Origin: Xestospongia bergquistia
Taxonomy: Eukaryota > Porifera > Demospongiae > Haplosclerida > Petrosiidae
Length of the DNA: 64,000 bases
Assembly: GCA_963965975.1 (NCBI GenBank)
Contig: OZ014412.1
Location: 14,522,849-14,586,848, forward strand
Reading direction: 5' to 3'
Both the position numbers and the translations under genes were made by a program. The notes under the pieces are model-generated. The model saw only the letters and a program-made list of their open reading frames with translations. It was not told the origin of the DNA and made no database searches. Of this stretch, positions 1 to 13,513 are shown one piece after another; the stretch's first letter is position 1, and each line of letters starts with the position of its first letter.

Positions 1-890
1 TTTATAAAGATATTCTGTTTATACAATAACACTAATATATGAATTTAGTTAGTATCACAGTGATATATAGGGATAATAACATAATAATAGAAACATTATA
101 GACTTACTAGTTTATACTGAGACATTTATAAAAAGTGTAGGTTCTCAAAACACTGTCTTCATCAAGATAGAACAGGAGATAGATCACATGATCTAAATGA
201 ATTGTAATCTAATTATAATAACTTGAGATTAGCATATCTGTAGAATGAAAGAAAGTTATAGGAATAAGCTGAGGACATTTCATTAAATCTATGATAGCTA
301 CAATGTTTCTGAATTTCAACTTTCCTCTCAAATTTTTCCTTACTATATGAATATTCCTTTTGCTGACAGTGGAATGAATGAAACATTTCATAGATAGGAA
401 GAATAAAAAAATGTTTGAGAAATTGTTTTCCTTTTTAAATTTATTGTCAGGTTAAATGACTTAGCAATATTGTTTAATACAATCTATTCTTGTTTTACAG
501 ACATTATGTCCACTAACTAGCCTTCATATTTTTAGGATTTCTTGCAATATCAAAGATACAGTCATGTTATTTTACCAGGATAACGTGTTTTATAAGGTTT
601 ACAGACCAGAAAGTCAGTAATTATAATATTATTGCGCCATAAAATATTACAAAGATCATGACTCATATTCAAAAGCATGAAATACTTATTAGAACAAAGA
701 CGATAGTTATAGAGATCCCTATTTTAAATTTACTCTTATTAATTGATTAATTGTTGTGAAGGTACACCTTAAATGCAACATTACTATTACAGCAGAAACA
801 CCTGTCATATACCAAAGTATCCATTGTTGTACACACCACATATACAAACAAGTATCCAAATCCAAGTATTCAAACTTGTATGACAGGCTT
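1..890. other. gene-free AT-rich stretch
   Basis: I see no exon-like segment here. The open frames are short, low-complexity and lack flanking splice signals. No inverted or tandem repeat stands out. Confidence 0.6.
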
Positions 891-990
891 ATTAATTCAA
901 CTACTAGACACACCCTCGTAATAGAGTAGAGCACGTGCGCTAGTACTTGACAACCTAGAAGAAGGAAAGGAAATTTGGCTGTGACTGAGC

Positions 991-2165
991 GTGAAATCTG
1001 TGAATACTTTTATCATTATGAACTTTTTGAGGCTGAAGACTAATAAAGGGAGATCTCCTCCTACGTCGAAGAAAAGCATATCGCGAAAACACTTCATTAA
1101 CAAAGAGAATGTGGCGCCAACCAGGACAAGGCAAACATCTACTACTCCACAGTATATGCTAGGTGATGATTTGTTTAGTTTACACTCTATTACTAAATAG
1201 GTTGTGGTAGATTCTGGAAATAATGATGATGAATGTGGTAAAAGTCTATCTGAAAATGATGGTGAAATATTTTTCTTACCTGACCCCAAGCTAAATAAAA
1301 CAAACACTGTTTTGCCACCTGTGAATTTGTGTTCCCCTTCAAGCAGTTGTGATGTCAATCTACCTAAAAGCAGTGCTGTTGTTGATCAAATGCATTTTGT
1401 TGACTCTTCCTAGGCTCAGATCTTTGACATTTGGGGTGTGAGTGCATCCCATTCACAAACAGATATAAATATTGCTTCTACAATAACAAGAAGCAATGTT
1501 ACAGCATTTGATTGACCAACAGAAGACTTTCACTTCAAAAATGGATGAAACAGATCCAAGGCACACCACAGCGGAGAACCTGATGAAGGAAGATTCACTT
1601 TCGTCAAATAGTAGCACACCAGAGAGAGAAAAGCAAAGGATTGCTAAGGATCTTATGGTACATTTCTGTTTGATTCTTGTGCTCATTTGATTGATTTTTT
1701 TAGAACAAGATCTCATCGTTGTATGATGCTTTACAAGAAAATGAAGAAGAAGAAATATAGAGTTAAAATTCATAGGGTATGAATTTTCCTCATTAAGATT
1801 ATTGATTCTTAGAAATTTAAGAACAGAGGAGATATTGTTAGAAAGACTGACCTTCAGTACTGGAATGACATAACATTGGATCACATGTCTGAAATAAATG
1901 ATCATCCCTCCAACACTGAAGTTATTGTCATTGATAAACCTACTTGGAGATCTGAAGGTATATTTTACAATTATGTACCTCAGTAATCTTTTTTAATTGG
2001 CATTGTGTCTCGTGTAGCTTTCTTGTAATTATTGGATGATCGCTATTCAAAGAGTGCCAGGAGTAAGGTTGATGTGTTTTTGAGGAAAACAAGAAGACTC
2101 AGGGCAAGTTCCACCTCTTAACCTCTCCCTAATATCCCAGAGTGGACTTTGAAAACCTATCGATG
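991..2165 (+). pseudogene. decayed multi-exon coding region, family unknown
   Basis: This stretch is visibly less AT-rich than its surroundings and reads as protein on the plus strand. A basic N-terminal part (RSPPTSKKSISRKHF, KENVAPTRTRQ) is followed in the same frame, after a TAG at about 1198, by an acidic Ser/Asn-rich segment ending near 1411. A further piece rich in E/K/S (PEREKQRIAKDLM) ends at a GTACAT donor near 1657. A possible exon at about 1815-1958 reads DLQYWNDITLDHMSEIND and ends WRSE at a GTATAT donor. The segment at about 2035-2165 reads LDDRYSKSARSKVDVFLRK and ends NIPEWTLKTY, with another stop. Three or more in-frame stops make an intact gene unlikely. I do not recognise the family; the tail resembles tails I associate with multicopy, possibly transposon-derived proteins, but that is weak. 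Confidence 0.4.
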
Positions 2166-2169
2166 ACTT

Positions 2170-4290
2170 TTTTGAACTTTTTCTTAATTTTTTCATGTTT
2201 TGAATTAAATCAACAACACTCAGTATACAAAACGTTTGTGCACATGTGGAAATCACACAAGAGATCCCAACAGTATGCAATACTAGTATCTAAGATTGTC
2301 TATCAGATTGGATATTAAAGTACATATTCAACCAAGTAGCCATGTTTGGATAGCTCAAATATACATTTTTAGACACCTATTGCATTCCCAAGTGACCAAC
2401 AAGGTATCCAATGTGTATTCCACACAGTTGATAAATGTGTACTAATACGGAATATTGTGTTGTTTATATGTGCTAAGTACAATTGCAAACCTGAAAAGTG
2501 CATCAGTCAGTGTAAAGTATTCTTTAACACATTACTTAGAGCCTATTTGTTTTGTAATAAAATTAGTTAAGTATTTTCATCATAACAATAGCTATTGTTA
2601 CTAAACATAGACAAACTACAAAAACCATAAAGTTTGTCACATATATAAGTATGTAGTTGTGACCATTTCTTAATAAAGATGTAATTCTGCATAATCAATT
2701 CTACAGGTATAAATGAGAGGTGTCTAGATTAAGAAAATGATTGACAAGCATATTTCCTTTAGCAAAAAAGATAGTAGTTGCTAATTTTTTAACAATTGCA
2801 ATGACATTGTAATAAGACGATTCTAGTTCTTTAATCAAGAAAAATTTAAATATTGCAAATTTATCCTCAGATTGATCAAGATTTTTGTAATGTATTGTGT
2901 GTATTCAATTGAATAATAGAGGGTTTAAAAGATTTCTATGCATTAGAAGTTAATACCAAAGGTAAGACCTATATCCATGCAAATCAATAGTATTAATGAA
3001 ATGGAGCCTTCTTCTAATTCACCACATTATTGATGACTATTGAAATATTCATTTATCCCTAGAAAAAATATAAGCATAATTGTAATTTTGAATGCATAAA
3101 ATCCAACAATAATGTACATACTTTAAATATATCAAGAAATTCTTTAGAAGAAGTAATGACTTTGATAATACAAAGCTGAATGTAAACTATAAGTATGCAT
3201 TGATCAATAAAGGTTTTAAAATATAATAACTCACCTGTTTACTCATATTTCTTCTTCCATTATATATTTCTTTAAGTCACTATTTTAGAGATTCAAATCG
3301 AAAGTAAGAGAAACACACAATGGTCCCAGAATGAGGATAAGGATATCATTATCCCAAAATTCTATATTAAAACAATGGTATAATAGCAGTTATAAGACAA
3401 AAACATACAGGAACTGTCGCTTTAGTATGAGCAGTTGCAATAACATGATATGTTCAAATAACACATGATCCATTGTATAAGGTTAATTAATACCTTACTA
3501 GCTTATTACTTCTAACAGTATTGTAAAAAAATTAATAGATACAACATGCATACTAACCATTGTAGTTCATGTAGCATACCATAGCTCTTCATTCTAGATC
3601 AATAGTTCCAATTAAAAGTTTGGCTCTACAATATAATGTACCCTTTGGTATTTGTACCATAATACTTGTGACATCTAGAATATAGATATATAATTATATG
3701 AGTCATTATACTATAAACAATGATAATAAAAATTGTTGATTGAATCAACAAATGACTTTAGTGCATATTATGTTTGTCTTTACTATACCAAACCTCACAG
3801 AGAAGAATGTACTTTGATGAAAGTCTAGAGTTAATTTATAATTAAGGTATAACAAATATAACAAACATTACCTGGTCTTTTCATCAACATTCTACAAAAG
3901 TCTTTATCTAAAAATAAAGCAAAGTCATAATAATATAAATAAAATAGTATACATATTTTAGAGGTATATGTACTTATAAAAATGCTTAACGTTTTGTTCC
4001 ATGGCTGACAATTCATGATCTTCAATTGACATTGGGGAGATACACACATAGTAGTGTCCTTTTACTTCAATATGAGGACATGTCTTTCTGAAAAGATCCT
4101 TAATGTAAAAGCTGACTTAAAATAGAAATTGGGTTTTGACAACAAGCTGTACATTAATCCCCAACGATCATCTAACATATTGTAAATAAATGATGCCTAT
4201 ATAATGTTGTAACTATGATATCACTTTACAATATAGTTAACATTAAACTAAACTGTAGAACTCTTAACATAGCTTCCTTTAAAGAAATTT
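2170..4290. other. gene-free AT-rich stretch
   Basis: No exon with convincing coding character or splice borders was found on either strand. The only longer frame, about 3.83-4.05 kb on the minus strand, is compositionally biased and resembles nothing I know. Confidence 0.5.
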
Positions 4291-4298
4291 CAGCATTT

Positions 4299-4505
4299 TC
4301 ATAAAAAACGATGTAAGTAAGAGTTTTCATCTTCTTTTTCTGCTTCATTCAATTCTTGCTCTACGTTGTCAGTTTGGAATATGTAGTCAGTGTCAACAGA
4401 ATCTATTTGAAAAATGAAACTGTTGTTTAAGTTGGTGTTATCATCAATTTCATCATTCATATTTTTCACTAGAAGTTGTACGTAAAATCGATATATCTGC
4501 ATCAA
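4299..4505 (-). other. acidic open frame, possible lone exon
   Basis: A 68-codon minus-strand frame rich in Asp, Glu and Asn (for example QELNEAEKEDENSYL). The acidic bias is unlike the hydrophobic noise frames around it, so it may be an exon or exon fragment. There is no recognisable domain and no clear partner exon. Function unknown. Confidence 0.2.
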
Positions 4506-4719
4506 TTCTACTTACATAGTGACTTGATGTTAGTAACAGTTACGATGAATCTCTCGATAGGAGGCCTATTTTTTATTCAATTGAATCTTCTATCTTCTAT
4601 TTGAAGACCAGAGTTATATATATACCAGAATCGTCTGCACTCCAATATAATTAATAAACTTTGCACTTACAAGCACGTGGCAAGTATATTATATATATAA
4701 TTATATATAATTGTGGAAA

Positions 4720-5130
4720 ATGTCGTATGTCATGGCAGAACGAAGAAGATTTATATATGAAGTAATCATCAAAAAAGATAGAAAAAGAATTACTCGTAAG
4801 TTTTGTCTTTGTTTGAGACTAAGCCTTTCTTATATGCACTATAATAATGCGTAAAATGACATCAAATTATTTTTGGTTGTCCTTCAGTAACTCAATGGCT
4901 GCTCTAAATGTTATTTATATTTATGTCGTTTACCTGAATACCAGAAAATTGTCTTTCATTATTTTTTAGGACAGTACAACTGTGCATTCCCTTCCACTGG
5001 GGAACTGTTATAAATGGATGAGACGTCATTTAATAACTTTAAAGAAGTTGATGTTGGAATAAAGGTGCTGGCTTCTTGATATAGTTGTAATGATACAACT
5101 CATCAGGTCAGAACCCTCGAAAAAAGATGG
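4720..5130 (+). pseudogene. possible decayed two-exon coding fragment
   Basis: A short frame opens with ATG at about 4720 (MSYVMAERRRFIYEV) and runs to a GTAAGT donor at about 4796. After an AG at about 4970 a second segment reads QYNCAFPSTGELL, a stop, then NNFKEVDVGIKVLAS and further residues. Two stops interrupt the second part. The splice-like borders are the main support; the family is not recognised. Confidence 0.2.
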
Positions 5131-5454
5131 TTAGTTGAATTATTATAATTATGTACACACACATCATATTATGTTTACACTTTAAAGTATGTCAAGATCA
5201 GTTAATTACTTAATCTATTGACACTATGTGTAAACTGATGTTGAACCAATAAACCATAAGCATCCTGTTTTATTTACATCGAAATTATAGCAATAAAACA
5301 ATAAATGTGTTCAACATGTAATACATAGATGTATTATATATAAGTGGATAAAGAAAGAATGCCAAGAATCCTTTAAAACAAATTAGTCTAAGAAAGAAGC
5401 ATGTTCTATGTTTAAAAGGTTAAAAATGTGCTAACTACTATAATTATATTGGTA

Positions 5455-6030
5455 CTAGTGTTGTTTTAGTAAGGAAAATGTAGTTTAGTTTATTTTAGTT
5501 TTAGTGAAGGTTATAAAATACATTTTAGTTTAGTTTAGTTTTAGTATGTAACTGGAAAAGTAATTTTAGTTAGTTATTAGTTTAGTTATTCAATTTGACT
5601 CTTCTTTATTTTAGTTTAGTTTTAGTAAGGAGTTGACGAAACAATTTTATTAGTAGTAGTATTAGTTTAGTACCTTGATATAGTTTTCTGTTTTAGTTAA
5701 TATTAGTTTACATGATTCCCTTAATTTTGTAATCATGTAAGCAAAGGCATTCAAATAATGACTAGAAAGTCATATTCTAAGTTGTGGCTTGTCAGTCTAT
5801 TAATTTTAGTAAATACTAGTAAAATAACATAATGTCAGCTTTAATTTTAGTATTATTTTGGTTTTTGATACCTAAAAAATTGGTTTTAATTTAGTTTTAG
5901 TTGTCTGGAAATGTTAATTTTTAGTTTAGTTTTAGTTAGTTATGAAAGAAATTTTTCGTTTAATTTACTAAATGTTATAGGATCTATTAAAATACATTTT
6001 AGTTTTAGTTTACTAAAACAACAATAATTG
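5455..6030 (+). repeat. degenerate TTTTAG/TTTAGT-rich tract
   Basis: About 570 bases dominated by imperfect repeats of TTTTAGTTTAG and TTTTAGTTAG, with interruptions. Examples lie near 5460-5540, 5570-5660, 5860-5960 and 5990-6020. Period and spacing drift, so it resembles an old simple repeat and not a clean satellite. No gene lies inside. Confidence 0.7.
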
Positions 6031-6036
6031 GTACTG

Positions 6037-6680
6037 TTATTTTCTTAGGTTTAATGCTACAGCTTTTTTGAACATTGACAATTTAAAACTTATTAAAAAT
6101 GCTAAAAGCAGCAGTGTTTCCATGACTACTACTACATCTGCTGTTATCAACACATTGGGTTCACCACATGATACTGTCACTGCCAATAGCATATGATGCT
6201 CTTGAATCTGATACTTTCTCTGCAGATGTGATTGATATTGATCTTCCACATTCATCAATAAATAATCCATCTACCAGTCTTTGCATTGATTCTCAAAGCA
6301 TAGTTTCTGGTAATGAAATAATGACTAATAGTACTTCAGCTGTTATCAACACAATCTCTATTCCATATACAAATCTACCCGAGACAGACTGAATTGTCAC
6401 CACATCTCTATCCTATAATACTCCTTACTAATCAACATCTGAGTCTGAATACATTCCTACATCAACATCTAAGTCAGAATACATTCTTACATCTCTAAGT
6501 AGTCATATTAAAAACGTAATAGAATCAATGATTATTCTTCAGTCTTTGTACCTGAAACACTTGATCACATCTTTTTGGAAGTTAAATTGAAGCATCAGAT
6601 TATGCTACTGTAAAAGTCAGCTTCTGTCCTGCCACGATATTTGTATTCACTTTCAAATATATTTCAGTCACCTGAATTAG
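6037..6680 (+). pseudogene. decayed Ser/Thr-rich coding fragment
   Basis: After an AG at about 6048, plus-strand frames carry an acidic, Ser/Thr-rich, non-hydrophobic sequence (DALESDTFSADVIDIDLP, SINNPSTSLCIDSQSI, then TSESEYIPTSTSKSEYI). The last part includes an imperfect short tandem duplication of SEYI-type units at about 6428-6490. Stops and frame changes break it every 30-75 codons. I cannot assign a family. Together with 4.7-5.1 kb it could be the remains of one gene or element. Confidence 0.25.
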
Positions 6681-6689
6681 TAAGTTTAA

Positions 6690-8600
6690 TTGTAACCAAC
6701 CATTTTACATAGCTATCAAATTAGGATAAATTAGATGTATCTTGTTCTGTGTCATTTCAATCTGTGGTAAGTAGTGATATTATTTTGTTCAAACTGTCAT
6801 TGTTTACATAGGTGGTACAAAGGGTCAACTGACCTGAATTATGTAAGCTGTTCTTTTCTAATATAACCTTTTATTTACTATAACTGTACATTTTTAGGTA
6901 TACAGAGTTTGGATTGTTCAAATGCAAAATCAGCTGCAAAGAATGAAAGAGCAATCTGTGCAACTTTATAAACAAAATGGTAATTACAAAGATAATAACA
7001 TTTCCTAATTCTTGCAGGTACCAAATCAGACACAGACACTAAAATAAAATCAAGCATTAGAATTTGTTAAAGTTGAAGACACAAGTCACACTACACAAAA
7101 ATCATATTATTTTAATTGCTTATTCATCCCTAGTCATATCATATCCCTAATGTGTTTATTTATCATAATATTATAGTGATTACAAAATTTAATGGTTGCA
7201 TCTTGCAAATACTTGAAGTATAGGTCTGTGTGCTATCCCAGTAACAATCCAATCACACTTCTCCTTTTTTAGGTTCTACTATTATGTAATGCACAGTTTG
7301 TTTATGTTTGGTCCACTTAACATAATATATATCAAGTGAGACATTATTGATGATACTCTACTTCAATATTTAGTACAAACAAGTAAGTACAAATTAATTG
7401 ATGACATTATAAAATGTAATAATTGTTATTTGTCACTGTTAATGAAACCACAGCTTTTTCCACCTACTACATAAGAATATCCTAAGATTGCTTTGGACCA
7501 CATGGTACATATTATACTATAATGATATGCCATTTCACATTCTTTTAATATTATAAGACTTTTGAGAGTAAAACTATACCTAAAGAAACTATCATCTGCT
7601 CTACATAGCAACAAATAATGGAATTATTTTTGCTAGTATTGGGCACAATTGATTGATAACCATAACCTCATAATTAACTTCTATTAACTCACCAGACATA
7701 GTAAATCTTACAGTAACAATAATAATGTTAAAATAATCTTAGGATTTTTATAATTATATATATATATATCTGTAATTAAAACAACATCTATACTTCTAGT
7801 GACTATAGTATTGTCTTAAATATGTACAGTAAATGCAGACCTAGAATATATATAAGCAGTTTGTTATCAGTATATTATATAACAAGTAGTTTTCACATGA
7901 TTCCAAGTTTTATATTTCAAAAGTTTCATGGACATCTTATTCTTGTGCTGTGTTAGTTGTAATCATTTAAAATAGTGCTCTATCAATAATTCTAATGCAC
8001 TTTACATATCAAATGAAAAGTTGCGCCATCAAAAATTAACACTATCAGATACTATATTAGTAAAACATGGTTGAATATCGGTCTTTTTGTTTATATCTAT
8101 TTAATTATATTCTACTACAATAAATAGTCATTATACACCATTTTGTGCTCAATTTAACATAATATTTATAATTCTATGTGAAAGGTCAAGATGTCATTGA
8201 TATGCATATTAATAATGGTGTTGTACAATATTGGGAGGTGGAACTAAAATATATTCATATGTTATTGTAACTCAATATGTCATTGTTCTAATAATATTCA
8301 TATATTGTGTAGAATTTGTGGGTGGAACTGAGATAGTATTCATGCACTGCTGCAGCTAACACATACAAGTATATTGGAATGTGACTGATGTTTATTGAAA
8401 TGAAATTTTGTTTGATGATTTTGGAGAATTTTAAAGTTAAAATTCTCTTTCAAAAGCTCTAAATAAACATTGTAAAAATAATTTTATCTTAACTACTAAG
8501 CTTTTTAGAAGCAATTAATTGACCCAATCTATTATCTAACAAAGGTTGTACTGTCCATATTAGAATAGTTAATTGCTTTTACTGAAGCATGATAGCTAGG
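6690..8600. other. gene-free AT-rich stretch
   Basis: No coding segment with usable splice signals and no structured repeat was seen, apart from short AT runs such as the one near 7757. Confidence 0.5.
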
Positions 8601-8683
8601 TAATGTGTGTAGTATTATAGTTCTTTCAGTCATATCATTTGTTTTGCTGATAGTCTATCCATGTCTTTATATATGTATGTATT

Positions 8684-8807
<124 letters not shown>

Positions 8808-8869
8808 ATAGTTAAAGTCATTACCACTAGAGGACATTACTTAGGAGCTGAATCAACAGTATTATAAGT

Positions 8870-11800
8870 TGTGGGTGTGGTTTAGAAGCACAACATCGTA
8901 CATTTTCCATACAAGGTAGAGATTTGTTTTATAATCATCACTATATACTAGAATATTATTAACATAATTAAGAACTCTCTCTAATATGGTATTCAATGAC
9001 AAACCATACTAGAATGAATCAAAAACCTCTGACTACAATGTATAATGAATGGTTGTACACAAAAATCCTACAGCTAGTACTAACAAGGAAGTAACACTTG
9101 ATTACTCTAATGTTAAATCATTGACAATAAAATTAACAATAACAGTATGTACTTAGTTAAGCTGATGATTAACCAAATTCATTAAAATTTTTTAGTCCAT
9201 CTATCCACTACTTTAATCTTTTGTTTGCCTACTTTATTTATGACTATAGTCTATTAAATTTTATTTTTGCCCACTGAAGCCAAATTTGTGTATTTGACCT
9301 TCTACTGATTACTAAATGTTATTAGTAGTAGTGGTGGAATTGTAAACAGTATTCATTACAATTACCTACATTGTTACCTAATGAATATTATTAAAAAGTA
9401 ATTAACAAGTCAAGTTATTAATTATTTGATTATGATATCTACATATTCATAAATATTATATTATTCTCTTCATCATCAATCTATTATAAGTGTTTTATCA
9501 ACAGAAGTCACAATGTACTATTGATACTACTGACATTAAGAAAGTACTGGTTCCTTTAAATACATACAGTTTACAAAGGTATTATAATCCATTTATCTAC
9601 TTCATCTATCTATGTCTTTTTTAATACTAATTGATGGTATATATATAAACATTTATTAAATCGTTTATCCATTTATTCGTCCATTTTATCTGTTGTTAAT
9701 TTAATCTGTTAATGTTTTGTAGCTATGATAACTTGAATGTCTTTGAATTAGAAAGGAGACGAATTAAAATAATCTATTGTTATGGTATCAAGACTATTTA
9801 GCATTCATTATAGTTAGTTCAATCACATTTTTAGTGATAACTCAAAGTCTGGACTAATGTAGATACATATAGAATTATGTATTTGCATTTGTCAACAATC
9901 AGAAGACCTAGTACATTGTCCAAGTACCTCAATACTGGCTTTACCATAGTTCAAAATAGATGAGTTAACAGCTTGTAAACTTATCGTACACTTGAGTATA
10001 CAAGCTGATTATCAAGTTTATTAATTTGGCATGTAGACTTTGTAAACTAGGTATAGAATTAGACTAAATTACAATCCTTGTATACAAATGTTGTTAATAT
10101 CAAATATACAAACTGGTAAATGGATTTGTTTAACTGAAATGTTTCTTCCTGTCTGTGCAATAGATTTCTTGTCAGCTCAAATTGGAACATTTGGCAGCAG
10201 CAGTGTAGATAGTTTTGAACTCAACATCTTTTAATATTCCTTTTTTGAACTTTTATTTGTTTTTTGAACTTCAACTTCTGCAGTGAAAAAAGTGTCATGT
10301 TATAATAACATAAATTGATTCAGCACAAACTATTATTACAACAATAATGTGTTATAGTAACCTTTAGATGTTATAACGAAAGAATCATTGTTGGGTATCA
10401 TATAATGTTAAATTGAGATGATGTTATTCTAATTTCATGTCATATAAATGTAATTAACTATTATAATATTAATTTGTTATGTTGAATTTTATATGCTATA
10501 TATAAAAGCACATTGTTCCAAGTGAACATAAAACAATGTTTCAGTGTATAAATGTCAGTTTGCATGTTTTGCTTTTACATGACAATGTCATAACTTAAAA
10601 CATTTATGTCTTTGAATCCTGTACTTAGATAAGCAATGAGTTTCATTGATGAATATTCATTAGTTGATGGTGAATCAACATTTTTTAAATGAATAATACA
10701 AAATTAATGTAATAACTATAAATATTATCTTTCAAAAGAAATGTTAAATAATTACCACATTACAAAAATATAAATAGTTATAAATTAATATTATATACTC
10801 CAAACAGCAATGTACAGTTATCCATCACCAATATAGGTATGAGAACAAAATACGTATTTATTACAAAGTGAAGATAACATTACACGAAAACAAGAATGGG
10901 AACAAGAAATTTGATAGAATGTAAATAATTTTTACTACCTACTGTTCTATACTTTTCAACTACAAAAAAATTATTACAAGAAGATCATTTTTTTCAAGTA
11001 AATTATTGTTTCATTATCCACAGTGAATAAATTCATCATGAAAAAAATTGCTCCATAAATATCAATCCAATTTTGGCCCAAAATCATGAGGAATCAAGAA
11101 TAACGTTTACATAATGACAATTACAATATCTGTTAATCCAATAAAGAAAGAATATTCTGCCATGATAATCAGATAAACAAACTGATCAATTAGCTTTACC
11201 TGTATAAACAATATAATAAATTTATATAAAAATTGCTTAGTTAAAAGAAAATTGCATGAAGTGGGCTGGTAAGATTTGCTTGTATATATCAAACATTCAG
11301 TAAATATATAGCAAACATTAGAGTGTAGTACATACAATAAAATGTACATCCAACAGTGTAAATATTGAATTTATTGTGATATGTAATGATAATATTTATA
11401 TACTTACAATGTCCACTTTCCAAGTCCTCTTATAAATACAGCTTTCCCTACAGAAGTTTTTGGTGCATTCTTAATACTGAATGTGGAACATTTTAAAACA
11501 ATTACCAATTTGTGGAAATCTCTTAAAGTATAAATGCTTTGCTTCCATTTGCATACACTAGCTAGAAAGCAATGGTCCTACTATACATGCCAAGAAAAGT
11601 AAAACTTATATCATAATTGAAAGTGCTTGTAAGATTAAGAATAGTGCAACTAACTTACAGTGAACACAGCCAATATGGTCATTCACAAAAGTGTTCTTGG
11701 TCTCATTTTTAGAGGTTATGGGTTCCTAATTCTGGTACATAGAGTTACTAACATTGTAAGTAATCAATGGAAGTGGATCATTTAGTGGAATTTTGGTGTG

Positions 11801-12090
11801 AAAGATACGTCTAGGTAAGACAATTTGATGTTGGTCAAATAGACTTTTCAGTAAGCTAGAAGAGAGCTGGAGACATTACTCTGGATGTACAAATTCTCAA
11901 GGGTTCCAGGAGCAGCAGGAAAAAGCTTCACAATTAAGACATTATCTTATGGAACGTTCTGACTAGTTAAAAAGATAGAAAAATAGTTTAAGTTCCACAT
12001 CTGACTTGCTATTATAGATAAACAAAAGTAGACACACTAATTCAAGGCACATAGAGCAAAATATGTCTGCATATAAAAAAGGGAAAATGA
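8870..12090. other. gene-free AT-rich stretch
   Basis: I found no exon I would defend. A minus-strand segment at about 11,640-11,860 gives a somewhat protein-like frame (SLFDQHQIVLPRRIF) broken by a stop. It may be debris of the zinc-finger copy at 12.6-13.3 kb. Confidence 0.4.
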
Positions 12091-12609
12091 GCAAATCAAT
12101 TCTGCATGGACTGAACATAAAGCAAAAATAAGGAACTATACTTATCCAATGATTGATAAAGGAAGCTTGTTAGAGGAGGTAGAGAAATAAACTGTATCCA
12201 ATCATGTGGTGGTCTATTTCTATGCTCTACCATATATAAAGTGCATACATCAATTATTAAAAAGTCTAATATAAAAAACCTTTGTGCCATATAATTCCTT
12301 AATATCAATTTTGTTTCCACTAAGAGGACTCCCTTTGACAAGACATGCATGACATTTGTGGTAATTGTTTCTTTAAAACTTGAAAATGGTGAATTTTATT
12401 GAGTGGACTTGTGCATTTTAAGCTGTCTGTCACTGAGCCATCATTTGCCTTAGGACCAATTAGCAGTGGTAACAGCATGCAGTAGAAGAACAAACATAAA
12501 GGTCTTCTTCTTTAAATGTAAAGAAATCAAAACTTAATTCATTAAACAAACATAACCAAACAACATATATATACTTACTTTCTGGTGAACATCTGTAAGC
12601 TATTACAAC

Positions 12610-13345
12610 CTACATAATCCATAAAGGGAATTGAGTATTAAGTTTCACCTCATTCAATATTTCTTGGTTTTGAAATGAAGATTTAAGGCCTTCTAAAAGT
12701 GGTATATACTGATATCCAGCTGGTTTATCACAAAAATGTCTCTCTATCACCATCCAAGATAAAGTAGTACCCAATATCTTTTTTTTGAGGTTCTTGTAGT
12801 ATGAAAAGATATAAAACATTTTAATTCTTAAAAGTCAGACTTGTATTACCCTATAACTTACCACAAACCAAAATGTTCTTGACAAAACTTGTACTGTAGA
12901 CTCTCAGTACCAAGTTTGATCAGTACAGTTAAAACATTCGGTAATATCAAGTATAACTACTTTCTCAAAATTTTTTCTAATCTTTCTTTCAACTTTGTCT
13001 TCATGTCTTCAATCAACAACCTAGCATTGCTTTGATCTGCCCAATAACATGAACTAGTGCTGCTTGATTAACAGAGTATTATTGCTTTTGTACCAAAAGA
13101 AGAGTGCAGCTGATCTTTGCAGCGTAAATGTTTGCTCCATAGCTTGAGATATGTTGTTCTCTTGTGGAAGGAAATAGTAATTGTCTTCATAACGTTCAAT
13201 AGAACTCATATCTTGTACACCAATATATTCAGAATCAGTTTTTGCAAGGGAATGAGTAAGATCTAGATCATGAGTGGGATGTTTTCTAGACAGATGACTG
13301 CTGATTGCTAAGAAAATTTGAAACATTTAATTGCAATCATCCAAA
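12610..13345 (-). pseudogene. broken C2H2 zinc-finger repeat-family gene copy
   Basis: Reading the minus strand from about 13,345, a C2H2-like finger appears: CPLDDCN, a stop codon, then FLAISSHLSRKH, giving Cys-x4-Cys and His-x4-His spacing. A linker follows (DLTHSLAKTDSEYIGVQD), then a frame-broken helical segment (SAALFFW and, in a neighbouring frame, a Gln/Asp-rich stretch). At 12,610-12,819 comes GYQYIPLLEGLKSSFQNQ, which resembles a YQYVPLLE-type motif I associate with multicopy uncharacterised finger proteins in sponges, cnidarians and fish. One stop lies inside the finger and at least one frame change follows, so this copy is dead. Whether the family is a host gene or a transposon cargo is unclear. 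Confidence 0.45.
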
Positions 13346-13513
13346 GGACAGTTGAAGGAGAAATTTGGAGAGTAATGTAGACTCAAAAGTGTGATGTGAA
13401 ACACTTTCACTTCCCACAACAAAATGCACATAAAAGGCAACAGATGAAGGACTTATTACCAATTCACATGATCTACCTGACTATTCCTCCTTGAGCATGC
13501 AGATTTAGAGAAA

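Noticed and set aside
5455-6030. TTTTAG/TTTAG units as an internal telomere-like array
   Set aside because: The units are irregular and not TTAGGG; spacing drifts, so a telomeric origin is not supported.
12610-12819. GYQYIPLLEG segment as a downstream WDFY3 exon
   Set aside because: It superficially resembles the WDFY3 FPVLQSF region, but order, spacing and the adjacent C2H2 finger fit a separate finger-protein family better.
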